The notes under the pieces are model-generated. The model worked only from the letters and a program-made list of their open reading frames with translations, did not search any database and was not told the origin of the DNA. The position numbers and the translations under genes were made by a program. Below are positions 1-7,103 of a DNA stretch of 64,000 nt, piece after piece. Numbering within the stretch: the first letter of the stretch is position 1; each line of letters begins with the position of its first letter. This stretch comes from Paenibacillus dokdonensis. GTDB lineage: Bacteria; Bacillota; Bacilli; Paenibacillales; Paenibacillaceae. The stretch covers positions 830,993-894,992 of the forward strand of contig NZ_STGQ01000001.1 in NCBI RefSeq assembly GCF_004916975.1, read 5' to 3'.

Positions 1-1
1 C

Positions 2-400
2 GAAGAGATGTGGAGCTACGTATTTGAAGTAGGCACATTAATATGCGAGCGAAACCGGTATTCTAACACATCATCAACCATTGCCGTTGGCGGCCAATTG
101 CTGCTCTACGTGAATCAAAACTATACATGCGCGGACATATCGTTAAAACATTTGGCGGAAATGTTTCAAATGTCGGTATCCAATATTTCCAAAATATTCA
201 AAGAGGTGACAGGCATCAACTTCTACGACTATTTATGCCGGCTGCGCATGGAAATGGCCAAAGAATTGCTGAGAGAGAAAACATGCGCCATGAATGAAAT
301 TGCCCGCCGGGTAGGATACCAAAATCTTTATTCTTTCAAGCGGGCATTTATCCGATATGAAGGAATTAAGCCAGACGAATATGTAGGTCTCGCGATTTGA
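2..400 (+). CDS. AraC family regulator, C-terminal part (5' end outside window)
   Basis: This is the DNA-binding end of an AraC/XylS-type transcription factor. The reading frame is open to the left edge (codons gaa gag come before the first ATG at position 8), so the true start and any sensor part lie outside. Residues 35-130 carry the two helix-turn-helix units: the first around LAEMFQMSVSNISKIFKE, the second around IARRVGYQNLYSFKRAF, ending in the usual GIKPDEY. The arrangement resembles AraC regulators whose sensor lies in a large N-terminal membrane part, as in the gene at 27065, but nothing here shows the ligand. A LysR gene follows 76 bp downstream on the same strand. The family is clear; the target is unknown. 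Confidence 0.85.
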   Translation, partial: EEMWSYVFEVGTLICERNRYSNTSSTIAVGGQLLLYVNQNYTCADISLKHLAEMFQMSVSNISKIFKEVTGINFYDYLCRLRMEMAKELLREKTCAMNEIARRVGYQNLYSFKRAFIRYEGIKPDEYVGLAI

Positions 401-476
401 AATTACATTTGCAAAATCCGATCATCTGATAGATTATAATGAAAATAGCATTGAATCAGAGAAAGGGATCAGAACA

Positions 477-1379
477 TTGACATTACAGCAACTGAAATAC
501 GTGATCGAGGTCGCCAACCGCGGATCTATGAATGAAGCAGCCAAAAGGCTATTCATATCCCAACCGAGTCTTTCGAATGCAATCAAGGATCTGGAGGAAG
601 AAATCCGTATCCAGATTTTCGAGCGTACCAATAAAGGTATTTCTCTTTCCAAGGAAGGAGCGGAGTTTCTGGGGTATGCCCGGCAGGTGATTGAGCAGGC
701 GGAGCTGCTGGAGAGCCGCTACTTGAACGCCAAGCCCTCGCCGCAGCATTTTTCCGTATCGACCCAGCATTATGCTTTTGCCGTCAATGCCTTTGTGAAC
801 CTGGTGGGAGAGTATGGTCAGGATGAGTATGAACTGGCCCTGCGAGAGACCAAAACTCATGAAATTATCCAGGATGTCAAAAGCCAGCGGAGCGAAATTG
901 GCATCTTATACCTGAATGAGTTCAACAGCAAGGTGATAAACAGACTTCTAAAGGATGCGAATTTGAAATTTACGAGTCTGTTCACTGCGAAACCGCATAT
1001 TTTTATCAGTATCCATAATCCTCTCGCCAAGCAATCCGTCGTAACCATCGATCAGCTTCAGGATTATCCCTATTTGTCCTTTGAGCAGGGAGAGTTTAAT
1101 TCGTTTCATTTCTCAGAGGAAATTTTGAGCACCCTTTCACATCCCAAAAGCATTCGTGTCAATGATCGGGCTACACTTTTTAATCTGCTGATCGGACTAA
1201 ATGGCTATACGATTTCTACAGGAGTTCTGAGTGCCGATCTAAATGGCAATGAGATTATCCCCGTTCCTCTGGACATCGAAGAAACCATCAATGTCGGCTG
1301 GATTTGTCATCAAAATGCGGCCTTGTCCAAACTGGGGTCAGCCTATATCGAGGCGCTTCATGACGCGATTTCCGAGTAA
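477..1379 (+). CDS. LysR family transcriptional regulator
   Basis: A 300-residue protein of typical LysR length. Residues 1-60 form the winged helix-turn-helix (LQQLKYVIEVANRGSMNEAA, then SQPSLSNAIKDLEEEI); the rest is the periplasmic-binding-protein-like co-inducer domain, with FISIHNPLAKQ and the late GWICHQN segment. The start is TTG at 477, preceded by gaaaggga at about 461-468; no better ATG exists in frame. The sequence style (MTLQQLKYVIEVANRGSMNEAA) is that of the CysB/CysL-like branch, but the co-inducer cannot be read from sequence. It stands alone between the AraC remnant and its own terminator, with no divergent target gene. The next downstream gene is more than 1 kb away, so its target is open. 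Confidence 0.9.
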   Translation: MTLQQLKYVIEVANRGSMNEAAKRLFISQPSLSNAIKDLEEEIRIQIFERTNKGISLSKEGAEFLGYARQVIEQAELLESRYLNAKPSPQHFSVSTQHYAFAVNAFVNLVGEYGQDEYELALRETKTHEIIQDVKSQRSEIGILYLNEFNSKVINRLLKDANLKFTSLFTAKPHIFISIHNPLAKQSVVTIDQLQDYPYLSFEQGEFNSFHFSEEILSTLSHPKSIRVNDRATLFNLLIGLNGYTISTGVLSADLNGNEIIPVPLDIEETINVGWICHQNAALSKLGSAYIEALHDAISE

Positions 1380-1405
1380 AGGATGTTGTGTGCCGTTAAT
1401 GAAAG

Positions 1406-1436
1406 AGGAGATTAGAATGTCCTAATCTCCTTTTTG
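1406..1436 (+). terminator. Intrinsic terminator of the LysR gene
   Basis: Perfect 9-bp stem GGAGATTAG (1407-1415) / CTAATCTCC (1422-1430) with a 6-nt loop, followed by TTTTT, 27 bp after the LysR stop codon. Confidence 0.9.
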
Positions 1437-1504
1437 CAATGGTCAGAAGTACCACAACTACTAAACCTTAATTATCAATCTTTTTGATAAAACTACAACA
1501 TTTT

Positions 1505-1600
1505 GTATACGACAAACTTGGGCCGCCCCGCCGGGAGTGGCCTTCATTGGGTAAAAACCGAATATATTGTCTCCTTCCTGCCCAAAAGTTGATCGTATAC
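1505..1600. repeat. Imperfect long inverted repeat of unknown role
   Basis: The arms start with GTATACGACAAACTTGGG (1505-1522) and end with CCCAAAAGTTGATCGTATAC (1581-1600). The outer eight bases (GTATACGA/TCGTATAC) and AACTT/AAGTT match, and both arms close with GGG/CCC. The 58-bp centre is GC-rich at its left end and codes for nothing recognisable. It may be a small non-autonomous mobile element, a regulator site pair or a structured RNA. I see no target-site duplication. The stretch 1437-1880 otherwise contains only the hairpin at 1664. Confidence 0.4.
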
Positions 1601-1663
1601 TGTGCCTAAAGCATTCAGCACTTTAATATAAGTAAGATTACGATACTAGTAGTAAAAAACATG

Positions 1664-1702
1664 AAAACCGCCACTGAAAACACTTCAGAAGGCGGTTTTT
1701 TT
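1664..1702. terminator. Isolated terminator-like hairpin
   Basis: AAAACCGCC (1664-1672) pairs with GGCGGTTTT (1691-1699), with CTGA/TCAG continuing the stem inside, and a T run follows on the plus strand. On the minus strand the stem is also followed by several T residues, so it could work both ways. No convincing gene ends on either side; it may insulate the downstream riboswitch transcript or mark a lost gene. Confidence 0.6.
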
Positions 1703-1880
1703 ATAGGTTTTCTAGAAATACTGTCAGTTGATTTTGCCATAAAGCTGTGATTTGGATACACAAGGAACATAAACAAAAGAGAAATAGAGATAAAGGAAGC
1801 AATTGAATGACAAAACCGGATAAGTGATTGGTATTCAATCAAAGGTATCAAAAAAGCCCCGAATTCTGTATTACCCCTGC

Positions 1881-1909
1881 TTTACAGTTCGCCTGCTCAG
1901 GCGTATATT
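1881..1909 (+). promoter_or_regulatory. Sigma-A type promoter of the riboswitch transcript
   Basis: TTTACA (1881-1886), a 17-bp spacer, and TATATT (1904-1909). Its position directly before the first aptamer, with no other gene in between, makes it the likely promoter of the leader that ends in the alpha/beta hydrolase gene. Confidence 0.55.
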
Positions 1910-1947
1910 CAGTTCATTATTAACAATTTTAAAGGTACGTCTTTGAA

Positions 1948-2140
1948 TTACGCTGAGTTTTCATTGTGAAAAGCGGGGGAACCACAACAGCATTGAACGA
2001 TCATCCTGTCAGAGTATGGGATGATGTCACTGCAAGGGGTGAATCGGATCAGGTTTGTCTATGACATAACTGGTTTCGTAGGGCAACTCTCACTGCCCGA
2101 ATCCGTCAGCTAACCTCGTAAGCGTTGCTATGAGAGAGGA
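1948..2140 (+). promoter_or_regulatory. ydaO-type c-di-AMP riboswitch, first of two
   Basis: The conserved ydaO/yuaA aptamer blocks appear in order: a small hairpin leading into AGCGGGGGAACC (1972-1983), GGGGTGAATC (2036-2045), GTAGGGCAACTCTC followed by GCCCGAATCCGTCAGCTAA, and CCTCGTAAGCG (2114-2124). The outer pairing ACGCT/AGCGT is short. This RNA class binds two cyclic di-AMP molecules and normally switches the downstream gene off. A U-tailed hairpin at 2167 follows as a likely expression platform. The block order and wording match the family very closely; the exact helix ends are my estimate. Confidence 0.9.
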
Positions 2141-2166
2141 GTGAAACTGTGAATTTTTAGACTTAC

Positions 2167-2194
2167 AGCACAGGGTAACCGCTCTGTGTTTTTC
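2167..2194 (+). terminator. Terminator of the first riboswitch
   Basis: AGCACAG (2167-2173) pairs with CTGTGTT (2184-2190) with one wobble, the stem is extended by GG/CT, and TTTTT follows. Its place 25-50 nt after the aptamer fits a transcription-terminating expression platform. Confidence 0.65.
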
Positions 2195-2218
2195 TGTGCG
2201 CAAATTGAATTGATGTCT

Positions 2219-2372
2219 ATTTCGCTGAATTTCCGCTGGATAGCGGAAAGCGGGGGAACCGGCCGTGATGATGTTATGAATATTGTCACATGGGGTGAAT
2301 CTCATGCATTTGAGTAGGGCTACTCTTTTAAGTCCGAATCCGTCAGCTAACCTCGCAAGCGTTTAAAGAGAG
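2219..2372 (+). promoter_or_regulatory. ydaO-type c-di-AMP riboswitch, second of two
   Basis: A second complete set of ydaO blocks: hairpin TTTCCGC/GCGGAAA leading into GCGGGGGAACC (2250-2260), TGGGGTGAATC (2291-2301), GTAGGGC with a variable arm, then TCCGAATCCGTCAGCTAA and CCTCGCAAGCG (2351-2361). The conserved blocks are nearly identical to the first aptamer while the variable arms differ, so this is not a simple recent copy. It sits less than 100 nt behind the first aptamer in the same transcript and has its own terminator at 2422, 65 nt before the hydrolase start. Confidence 0.9.
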
Positions 2373-2421
2373 GCAACCTGTATATATGCATTTTTGAACA
2401 AGGCTTTTTTAGTCTTGCCCA

Positions 2422-2466
2422 AAGAAGCATTGAAGAGAGGTCCTCTTTTCGATGCTTCTTTTTTTG
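2422..2466 (+). terminator. Strong terminator of the second riboswitch
   Basis: A stem of about 17 bp, beginning AAGAAGCAT (2422-2430) and closing with GATGCTTCTT (2451-2460) with two wobble pairs and almost no loop, followed by TTTTTTT. It lies between the second aptamer and the hydrolase gene, as expected for an OFF switch. Confidence 0.85.
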
Positions 2467-2530
2467 TTGTTTTTTATCTTTCTGAAGGAAGGCATTATGT
2501 ACATCTTGCTAGGTAGAGAGGAGAAGGAAG

Positions 2531-3352
2531 TTGCCCAACATCCAAGTGAACGGAACAACATTATATTATGAGACACATGGCAGCGGCGTGCCTATCGTCT
2601 TTATTCATGGACATCTTTCGACTCACCATATGTTTGAGCCGCAGGTCGAATATTTCAGCAAAAGAGCTAAAGTCATTGTGCTGGATTTAAGAGGCTATGG
2701 AAATTCCGGGAAATTAAATGTGGAAGTTGAGGACATTATAGATACCCAGTGTAAAGATTTATCTGAACTGCTCGAAAAGCTTAATATCCCTAAGATTACC
2801 CTGGTAGGCTGCTCGAGCGGCAGTCTGCTTGTGCAAAAATTTGCAGCTTCCCACCCGGATAGAGTTAACGCGCTTGTTCTGGTGGACAGCTATTTTTATG
2901 GCCCTTATGGTCCTTTTGGGACAAAAAACGGTATTTGGAAAATTATCGAAGCATGCAGCTGGTTGTCTTATTATCTTCCCGCCGAATTTTTCCTCCGTTC
3001 GCTGCGGGTGACGTATAATCGTTGGGTACCTGCGTACAGCATATTAAGGGATGAACTGTTCCACAAGCGGCCGACGGAATCGATCAAACAGCGGATGGCA
3101 TTGCTGAAAATCGACATCGATTCGAATTCATCCCGGTTGAGGATGCCCATTTTATGCGTAGCCGGAAGACAGAGCGAATGGTTTGTCAATCAGATGAACA
3201 AGGCGGCGGAGAGATTCGCCTGTGCGCAGAAGGCTGTCATAGAGGATGCGATTTATCCGAGCCATCTGTGTCAACCTCAGCAATTCAACCGAGTGTTGCT
3301 TGATTTTTTGATCGACCAGCGCATTTTCAGGGTGGAAAAGCAGCTGATCTGA
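2531..3352 (+). CDS. Alpha/beta hydrolase under tandem c-di-AMP riboswitch control
   Basis: A 273-residue cytoplasmic alpha/beta-hydrolase fold protein. Seen directly: the oxyanion HG motif FIHGHLS at about 24-30, LDLRGYGNSG at 51-60, the nucleophile elbow GCSSG with Ser95, and a C-terminal His (PSHLC at about 244-248). The start is TTG at 2531 behind gagaggagaagg. There is no signal peptide or membrane segment. The family includes esterases, haloperoxidase-like enzymes and C-C hydrolases, so the substrate cannot be named. It is the first gene after two c-di-AMP riboswitches and is followed after only 23 bp by an Mga-type regulator, so both are probably made together when c-di-AMP is low. A hydrolase is not the potassium-transport or wall gene usually found under this RNA class. 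Confidence 0.85.
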   Translation: MPNIQVNGTTLYYETHGSGVPIVFIHGHLSTHHMFEPQVEYFSKRAKVIVLDLRGYGNSGKLNVEVEDIIDTQCKDLSELLEKLNIPKITLVGCSSGSLLVQKFAASHPDRVNALVLVDSYFYGPYGPFGTKNGIWKIIEACSWLSYYLPAEFFLRSLRVTYNRWVPAYSILRDELFHKRPTESIKQRMALLKIDIDSNSSRLRMPILCVAGRQSEWFVNQMNKAAERFACAQKAVIEDAIYPSHLCQPQQFNRVLLDFLIDQRIFRVEKQLI

Positions 3353-3375
3353 ATTTAGGGTGCAGGTGAAATGGA

Positions 3376-4803
3376 ATGAACAAGGAATACAGACAATTAA
3401 AGTCGCTGCTGGGTATGCTGGATCGGGAAGAACGCTGGTTTACGTTGGCGGAGATCGAAAGGGAGCTGGGCGTATCCGGCAAATCCATCAAGAAAATCGT
3501 GGAGGAGGCCGCTCCGCTGCTCCCCGGGTCCATGCATGTGGAGGTGTCGAGAGGGAGAGGGATCAGTTTTCACCGCGACAGGCATGGAGCGACCGTCCGT
3601 GAAGTCCTGGCGGCGCTTTTCAGGGAAACGTCCTATTTCCGCCTGATGCAGCTTGTTCTTGCGCATAACGGGAAGAGGTCCGCCGAAGAAATGGCTGAAG
3701 CCCTTTTCATGAGCTTCTCGTCCTTTAAAAAGTGGATCATACATCTCAATCGGGACGATCTTCGTCCTTTTCACCTGCGAATGACGTATTCCTCGCCCAC
3801 CCTTAAAGGAAGCGAGATTCATGTCCGGTATTTTTTATGGAAGTTATTTACCGAGGCCTACCCGGCAGAGGGCTGGCCATTTCCCGGTATGGACGAACGG
3901 CAGCTGGACGGCTGGGTGACGGAGATCGAGCAGGAGAGCGGCATGATCTACTTTTTGAATTCCAAGCGCAATTTATCTTTTTTGCTGGCCATTGTACTGG
4001 AAAGGGTACGGGGCGGGCATGGCGTCTCATTGAACGGCGGAAGCTACGCATGGGAGAATAATGTATTTTACGGGCCGATCAATCGGTTCGCCGAAAAACT
4101 GATGCGGCGTTACCAAGTTGAGCTAACCTGCGATGAGATTTACTTTCTGCAGTCGATGTTCAGCCTCAGCCAATATCACGAGCGGGACGGGATTCATCTT
4201 AAAGACGGGGAAAAGCGGATCACGGAAGAGGAGAGCCGCATGGCCGAGCAGCTTATTCCGTTGTTGTCTAAAGCGTTTCCCACATTAAATGCAGGCCCGC
4301 GTTTTCGGGCGGAAATCCATGAATTTATCGACAAGCTGCGGATTGACCATGCCATTCCCGAATTAATGGCCGTCTCCCACAGCCATCTGACCGATTACAT
4401 CCTGAAGGAAGAACAGCCCATTTTTAAAACCGTTTCGGATTGTATGCACAGCTGGCAGAAGCAGTTCCCCGCCATGTCATGCAACGATTACCACTTGACC
4501 AAACTTGCGTTTATTATCAGCTCGAGCCTCCGGTATAAGAGCAAGAAGGCTTTCCTCATCGTCGGTGAAGAATTTTCGGTACGGCATTACGTCGCGAATC
4601 TGATCAAGAGGGAAATCGGCGATGATCTGACGATCGAGACCTCGATTCTGCACGGATTAACCGACGAGATCGTTGCGCAGCATCAAATTGATTTCATTAT
4701 CAGCACGATCCCCGTTTCCTTGACCCGCATTCCGACGGTCATTATTTCAACGATTCCAACGAAAAGAGATCTGGAAAATATCCGACTGGAGCTGCTTAGC
4801 TGA
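3376..4803 (+). CDS. Mga/PRD-type transcriptional regulator with C-terminal EIIB-like domain
   Basis: A 475-residue regulator of the Mga/BglG-like class. The N-terminus has two helix-turn-helix parts (WFTLAEIERELGVSGKSIKK at about 21-40, and RSAEEMAEALFMSFSSFKKW at about 97-116). The middle is helical and PRD-like. The last 90 residues, from KKAFLIVGEEFSVRHYVANL, look like a PTS EIIB-type alpha/beta domain, but without the usual active-site cysteine at the start of that domain. Such proteins are DNA-binding activators whose PRD parts can be phosphorylated by the PTS. It begins 23 bp after the hydrolase and precedes deoD-nupC, which makes nucleoside genes its most likely target. That link is inferred from position only. 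Confidence 0.8.
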   Translation: MNKEYRQLKSLLGMLDREERWFTLAEIERELGVSGKSIKKIVEEAAPLLPGSMHVEVSRGRGISFHRDRHGATVREVLAALFRETSYFRLMQLVLAHNGKRSAEEMAEALFMSFSSFKKWIIHLNRDDLRPFHLRMTYSSPTLKGSEIHVRYFLWKLFTEAYPAEGWPFPGMDERQLDGWVTEIEQESGMIYFLNSKRNLSFLLAIVLERVRGGHGVSLNGGSYAWENNVFYGPINRFAEKLMRRYQVELTCDEIYFLQSMFSLSQYHERDGIHLKDGEKRITEEESRMAEQLIPLLSKAFPTLNAGPRFRAEIHEFIDKLRIDHAIPELMAVSHSHLTDYILKEEQPIFKTVSDCMHSWQKQFPAMSCNDYHLTKLAFIISSSLRYKSKKAFLIVGEEFSVRHYVANLIKREIGDDLTIETSILHGLTDEIVAQHQIDFIISTIPVSLTRIPTVIISTIPTKRDLENIRLELLS

Positions 4804-4820
4804 GCAGCTTGGTCCTTTTT
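4790..4820 (+). terminator. Possible weak terminator overlapping the Mga-type stop codon
   Basis: AGCTGCT (4790-4796) and AGCAGCT (4803-4809) form a perfect 7-bp stem across the stop codon, followed by TGGTCCTTTTT. The T run is offset from the stem, so partial read-through into deoD is possible. Confidence 0.35.
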
Positions 4821-4882
4821 CTTCCGTTTGCAACGGCGGTAATTGGACTAGTTTCCTCGCCCGGCTCCTTTTAAGATGAATA

Positions 4883-4898
4883 TTGTAAGCGATTACGA
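4883..4898 (+). promoter_or_regulatory. Putative CcpA cre box upstream of the nucleoside genes
   Basis: TTGTAAGCGATTACGA matches the consensus WTGNAARCGNWWNCAW with one mismatch (G at the second-last base). It is 36 bp before the deoD start. It lies between the arms of an inverted repeat AAGATGA (4873-4879) / TCATCTT (4910-4916), which could be a second regulator site, for example for the Mga-type protein. Confidence 0.55.
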
Positions 4899-4933
4899 TT
4901 CGCAGACAGTCATCTTGAAGGGGGAAACACAAC

Positions 4934-5644
4934 ATGAGTATTCATATGGAAGCCAAGTCCGGTGACATCGCGGAACGGGTTCTGCTGCCAGGCGATCCGC
5001 TTCGCGCCAAATTCGTTGCCGAGCATTTCTTGGAGAATGCCCGCTGCTATAACGAGGTTAGGGGAATGTACGGTTATACCGGGTTATATAAAGGAGTTTC
5101 CGTTTCGGTGCAGGGGACAGGGATGGGCAATCCTTCGATGAGCATTTACGTTACGGAGCTGATCCGTGATTACGGCGCGAAGAAGCTTATCCGGATCGGT
5201 ACCTGCGGAGCCATGCAGAAGGAGCTGCAAATCCGGGACATCGTTCTCGCCCAGGCGGTTTCCTCGGACAGCAACATGACGGAGAAAATATTTATGGGCT
5301 GCAATTACGCGCCTTCAGCCGATTTTGGCATGCTGATGAAGGCCTACCAGCAGGCAAAGACCACCAGCGCCAACGTATTCGTAGGCAATGTCTACAATTC
5401 CGACGAGTTCTACAGGGAAACCATGGCAAGGCTGCATAAATTCATGGAGTTCGGTGTACTGGCCGTGGAAATGGAAAGTACGGCGCTGTATACCCTGGCT
5501 GCAAAGTATGGGGTTAAAGCGTTGTCGATTCTAACGGTGGGGAGCCAGCTGCTGACGAACGAGCGGTCCGCACATAAAGACAGCGAGCAGTCGTTTAATC
5601 AAATGGCTGAGATCGCGCTGGACACCATTATTGCGGAGGCGTAA
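4934..5644 (+). CDS. deoD: DeoD-type purine nucleoside phosphorylase homologue with altered active site
   Basis: The 236-residue length and whole-length pattern fit hexameric DeoD phosphorylases, which split purine nucleosides with phosphate into base and (deoxy)ribose-1-phosphate. Seen: His4, the phosphate loop LLPGDPLRAK with Gly20 and Arg24, Arg43, RIGTCGA with Arg87, and the ribose motif VEMES with Glu181. By recalled alignment with E. coli and B. subtilis DeoD, the region TVSDH...EERQTTF reads TVGSQ...DSEQSF here without a gap, so the catalytic Asp204 and Arg217 are both Ser and Ser90 is Thr. Phosphate and ribose binding look kept, base protonation does not. It is followed by a nucleoside transporter, so it probably still acts on an imported nucleoside, but the substrate may differ from adenosine, inosine and guanosine. 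Confidence 0.85.
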   Translation: MSIHMEAKSGDIAERVLLPGDPLRAKFVAEHFLENARCYNEVRGMYGYTGLYKGVSVSVQGTGMGNPSMSIYVTELIRDYGAKKLIRIGTCGAMQKELQIRDIVLAQAVSSDSNMTEKIFMGCNYAPSADFGMLMKAYQQAKTTSANVFVGNVYNSDEFYRETMARLHKFMEFGVLAVEMESTALYTLAAKYGVKALSILTVGSQLLTNERSAHKDSEQSFNQMAEIALDTIIAEA

Positions 5645-5698
5645 GGTTCAAACTCAAAAGAATTGTGATTATATTCACGTGTGCGGAGGGGGAGCAAC

Positions 5699-6880
5699 AT
5701 GAAGTATGTGATCGCTTTGCTTGGACTGGCCGTCGTATTGGCGTTTGCCTGGATGGCCAGCTCTGATAAGAAAAATATTAAATTCCGCCCTATCCTCGTG
5801 ATGATTATCCTACAGATCGTGCTGGGGTTGGTTCTTCTCAAGACAAATGTCGGCGAATTTCTGGTAAGGGGGTTTGCGGACGGATTCGCTAAAATTCTGG
5901 ATTTTGCGAATGCGGGTACAGAGTTCGTGTTTGGTGGCATTGTGAATGAAGGCATTCATTCGTTTTTCTTCCATGTGCTGATGCCGATCGTATTCATGTC
6001 GGTGCTCATCGGGATATTGCAGCATTACAAAATTCTGCCGTTCATCATCAAATACATCGGCCTCGCACTGAGCAAGGTCAACGGCATGGGCAAGCTGGAA
6101 TCCTACAATGCGGTAGCCTCGGCGATTTTGGGGCAAAACGAGGTGTTCATCTCCATCAAAAAGCAGATCGGGCTGCTGCCGCGTGAACGCCTTTATACGC
6201 TGTGCGCTTCGGCGATGTCCACGGTGTCGATGTCCATTGTCGGCTCGTACATGACGATGCTGAAACCGGAATACGTCGTGGCTGCGCTTGTACTGAACCT
6301 GTTCGGGGGCTTCATTATTTCTTCCATCATTAATCCGTACCGGGTCCAGCCGGAAGAGGATATTCTGGAAGTACAGGAAGAGACCAGACAGACCTTCTTC
6401 GAAATGCTTGGCGAATACATCATGGACGGCTTTAAAGTGGTCGTCATCGTTGGCGTCATGCTGGTCGGCTTTGTCGGCTTGATTGCCATGATCAACGGTA
6501 TTTTCAGTGGCATTTTCGGCATTTCATTTCAAAATTTGCTGGGCTATGTATTGGCACCATTCGCATTTCTGATGGGAGTTCCCTGGCATGAAGCGATCAA
6601 AGCGGGAAGCATTATGGCTACCAAAATTGTGGCCAATGAGTTTGTAGCCATGCTTGATTTCGTGAAAATCCAAGGGGATTTCAGCGAGCGCACCAAAGCG
6701 ATCGTTTCGGTGTTCCTGATTTCCTTCGCGAACTTCGGTTCCATTGGAACGATTGTCGGAGCTGTTAAAGGCCTTCATGAGAAGCAGGGTAATGTGGTGG
6801 CGGGGTTTGGTCTGAAGCTGCTGTACGGTGCGGCCCTGGTCAGCTTTTTGTCGGCAACCATTATCAGCATTGTATTTTAA
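5699..6880 (+). CDS. nupC: NupC-type concentrative nucleoside transporter
   Basis: A polytopic inner-membrane protein of about 393 residues, the normal length for bacterial CNT nucleoside:cation symporters. Family marks seen: the Gate-type core FVFGGIVNEG...FFFHVLMPIVFMSVLIGILQ (split here), KVNGMGKLESYNAVASAILGQNEVFI, and the late NFGSIGTIVGAVKG. The ATG at 5699 is chosen because GGAGGGGG stands 5-9 bp before it; an in-frame GTG at 5681 would put this site inside the gene. It follows the deoD homologue by 54 bp and is closed by the hairpin at 6910, so the two genes form an import-and-cleave unit for nucleosides. A cre box before deoD suggests catabolite control of both. Confidence 0.92.
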   Translation: MKYVIALLGLAVVLAFAWMASSDKKNIKFRPILVMIILQIVLGLVLLKTNVGEFLVRGFADGFAKILDFANAGTEFVFGGIVNEGIHSFFFHVLMPIVFMSVLIGILQHYKILPFIIKYIGLALSKVNGMGKLESYNAVASAILGQNEVFISIKKQIGLLPRERLYTLCASAMSTVSMSIVGSYMTMLKPEYVVAALVLNLFGGFIISSIINPYRVQPEEDILEVQEETRQTFFEMLGEYIMDGFKVVVIVGVMLVGFVGLIAMINGIFSGIFGISFQNLLGYVLAPFAFLMGVPWHEAIKAGSIMATKIVANEFVAMLDFVKIQGDFSERTKAIVSVFLISFANFGSIGTIVGAVKGLHEKQGNVVAGFGLKLLYGAALVSFLSATIISIVF

Positions 6881-6909
6881 AATGATCATTTTTTTCATAG
6901 GACAGAACA

Positions 6910-6948
6910 AAAAAACCAGGATTGCTGATCATCAGCAGCCTGGTTTTT
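6910..6948 (+). terminator. Terminator after nupC
   Basis: AAACCAGG (6913-6920) / CCTGGTTT (6939-6946) with an inner GCTGAT/ATCAGC stem and a following T run, 30 bp past the nupC stop. A-rich sequence on the left makes it potentially bidirectional. Confidence 0.9.
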
Positions 6949-7028
6949 ATATGTGTATTTACTCATCATTTGACATTATTCGTATGCCTATTTCTGGACC
7001 CACGATAAAAATATAATACTACAGCGGA

Positions 7029-7080
7029 AAGAATAAGTCTATATTTTTTTTAGTTTTTATCTATACTTAGACCTATTCTT
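7029..7080 (+). promoter_or_regulatory. Inverted repeat before the HelD-type gene
   Basis: Arms AAGAATAAGTCTA (7029-7041) and TAGACCTATTCTT (7068-7080) are complementary except for one position, around a T-rich centre. The right arm ends 24 bp before the gene start, so the repeat may be an operator or form a hairpin in the leader RNA. Confidence 0.5.
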
Positions 7081-7103
7081 AAGAGAAGGAGTGGAGAAAT
7101 ACG

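Noticed and set aside
1615..1851. Minus-strand open frame of 78 codons with hydrophobic stretches
   Set aside because: It begins with TTG without a ribosome binding site, has no recognisable family and contains the terminator-like hairpin at 1664-1702.
3397..3822. Minus-strand open frame of 141 codons inside the Mga-type gene
   Set aside because: It lies wholly within a well-supported gene on the other strand and shows no domain or start signal.
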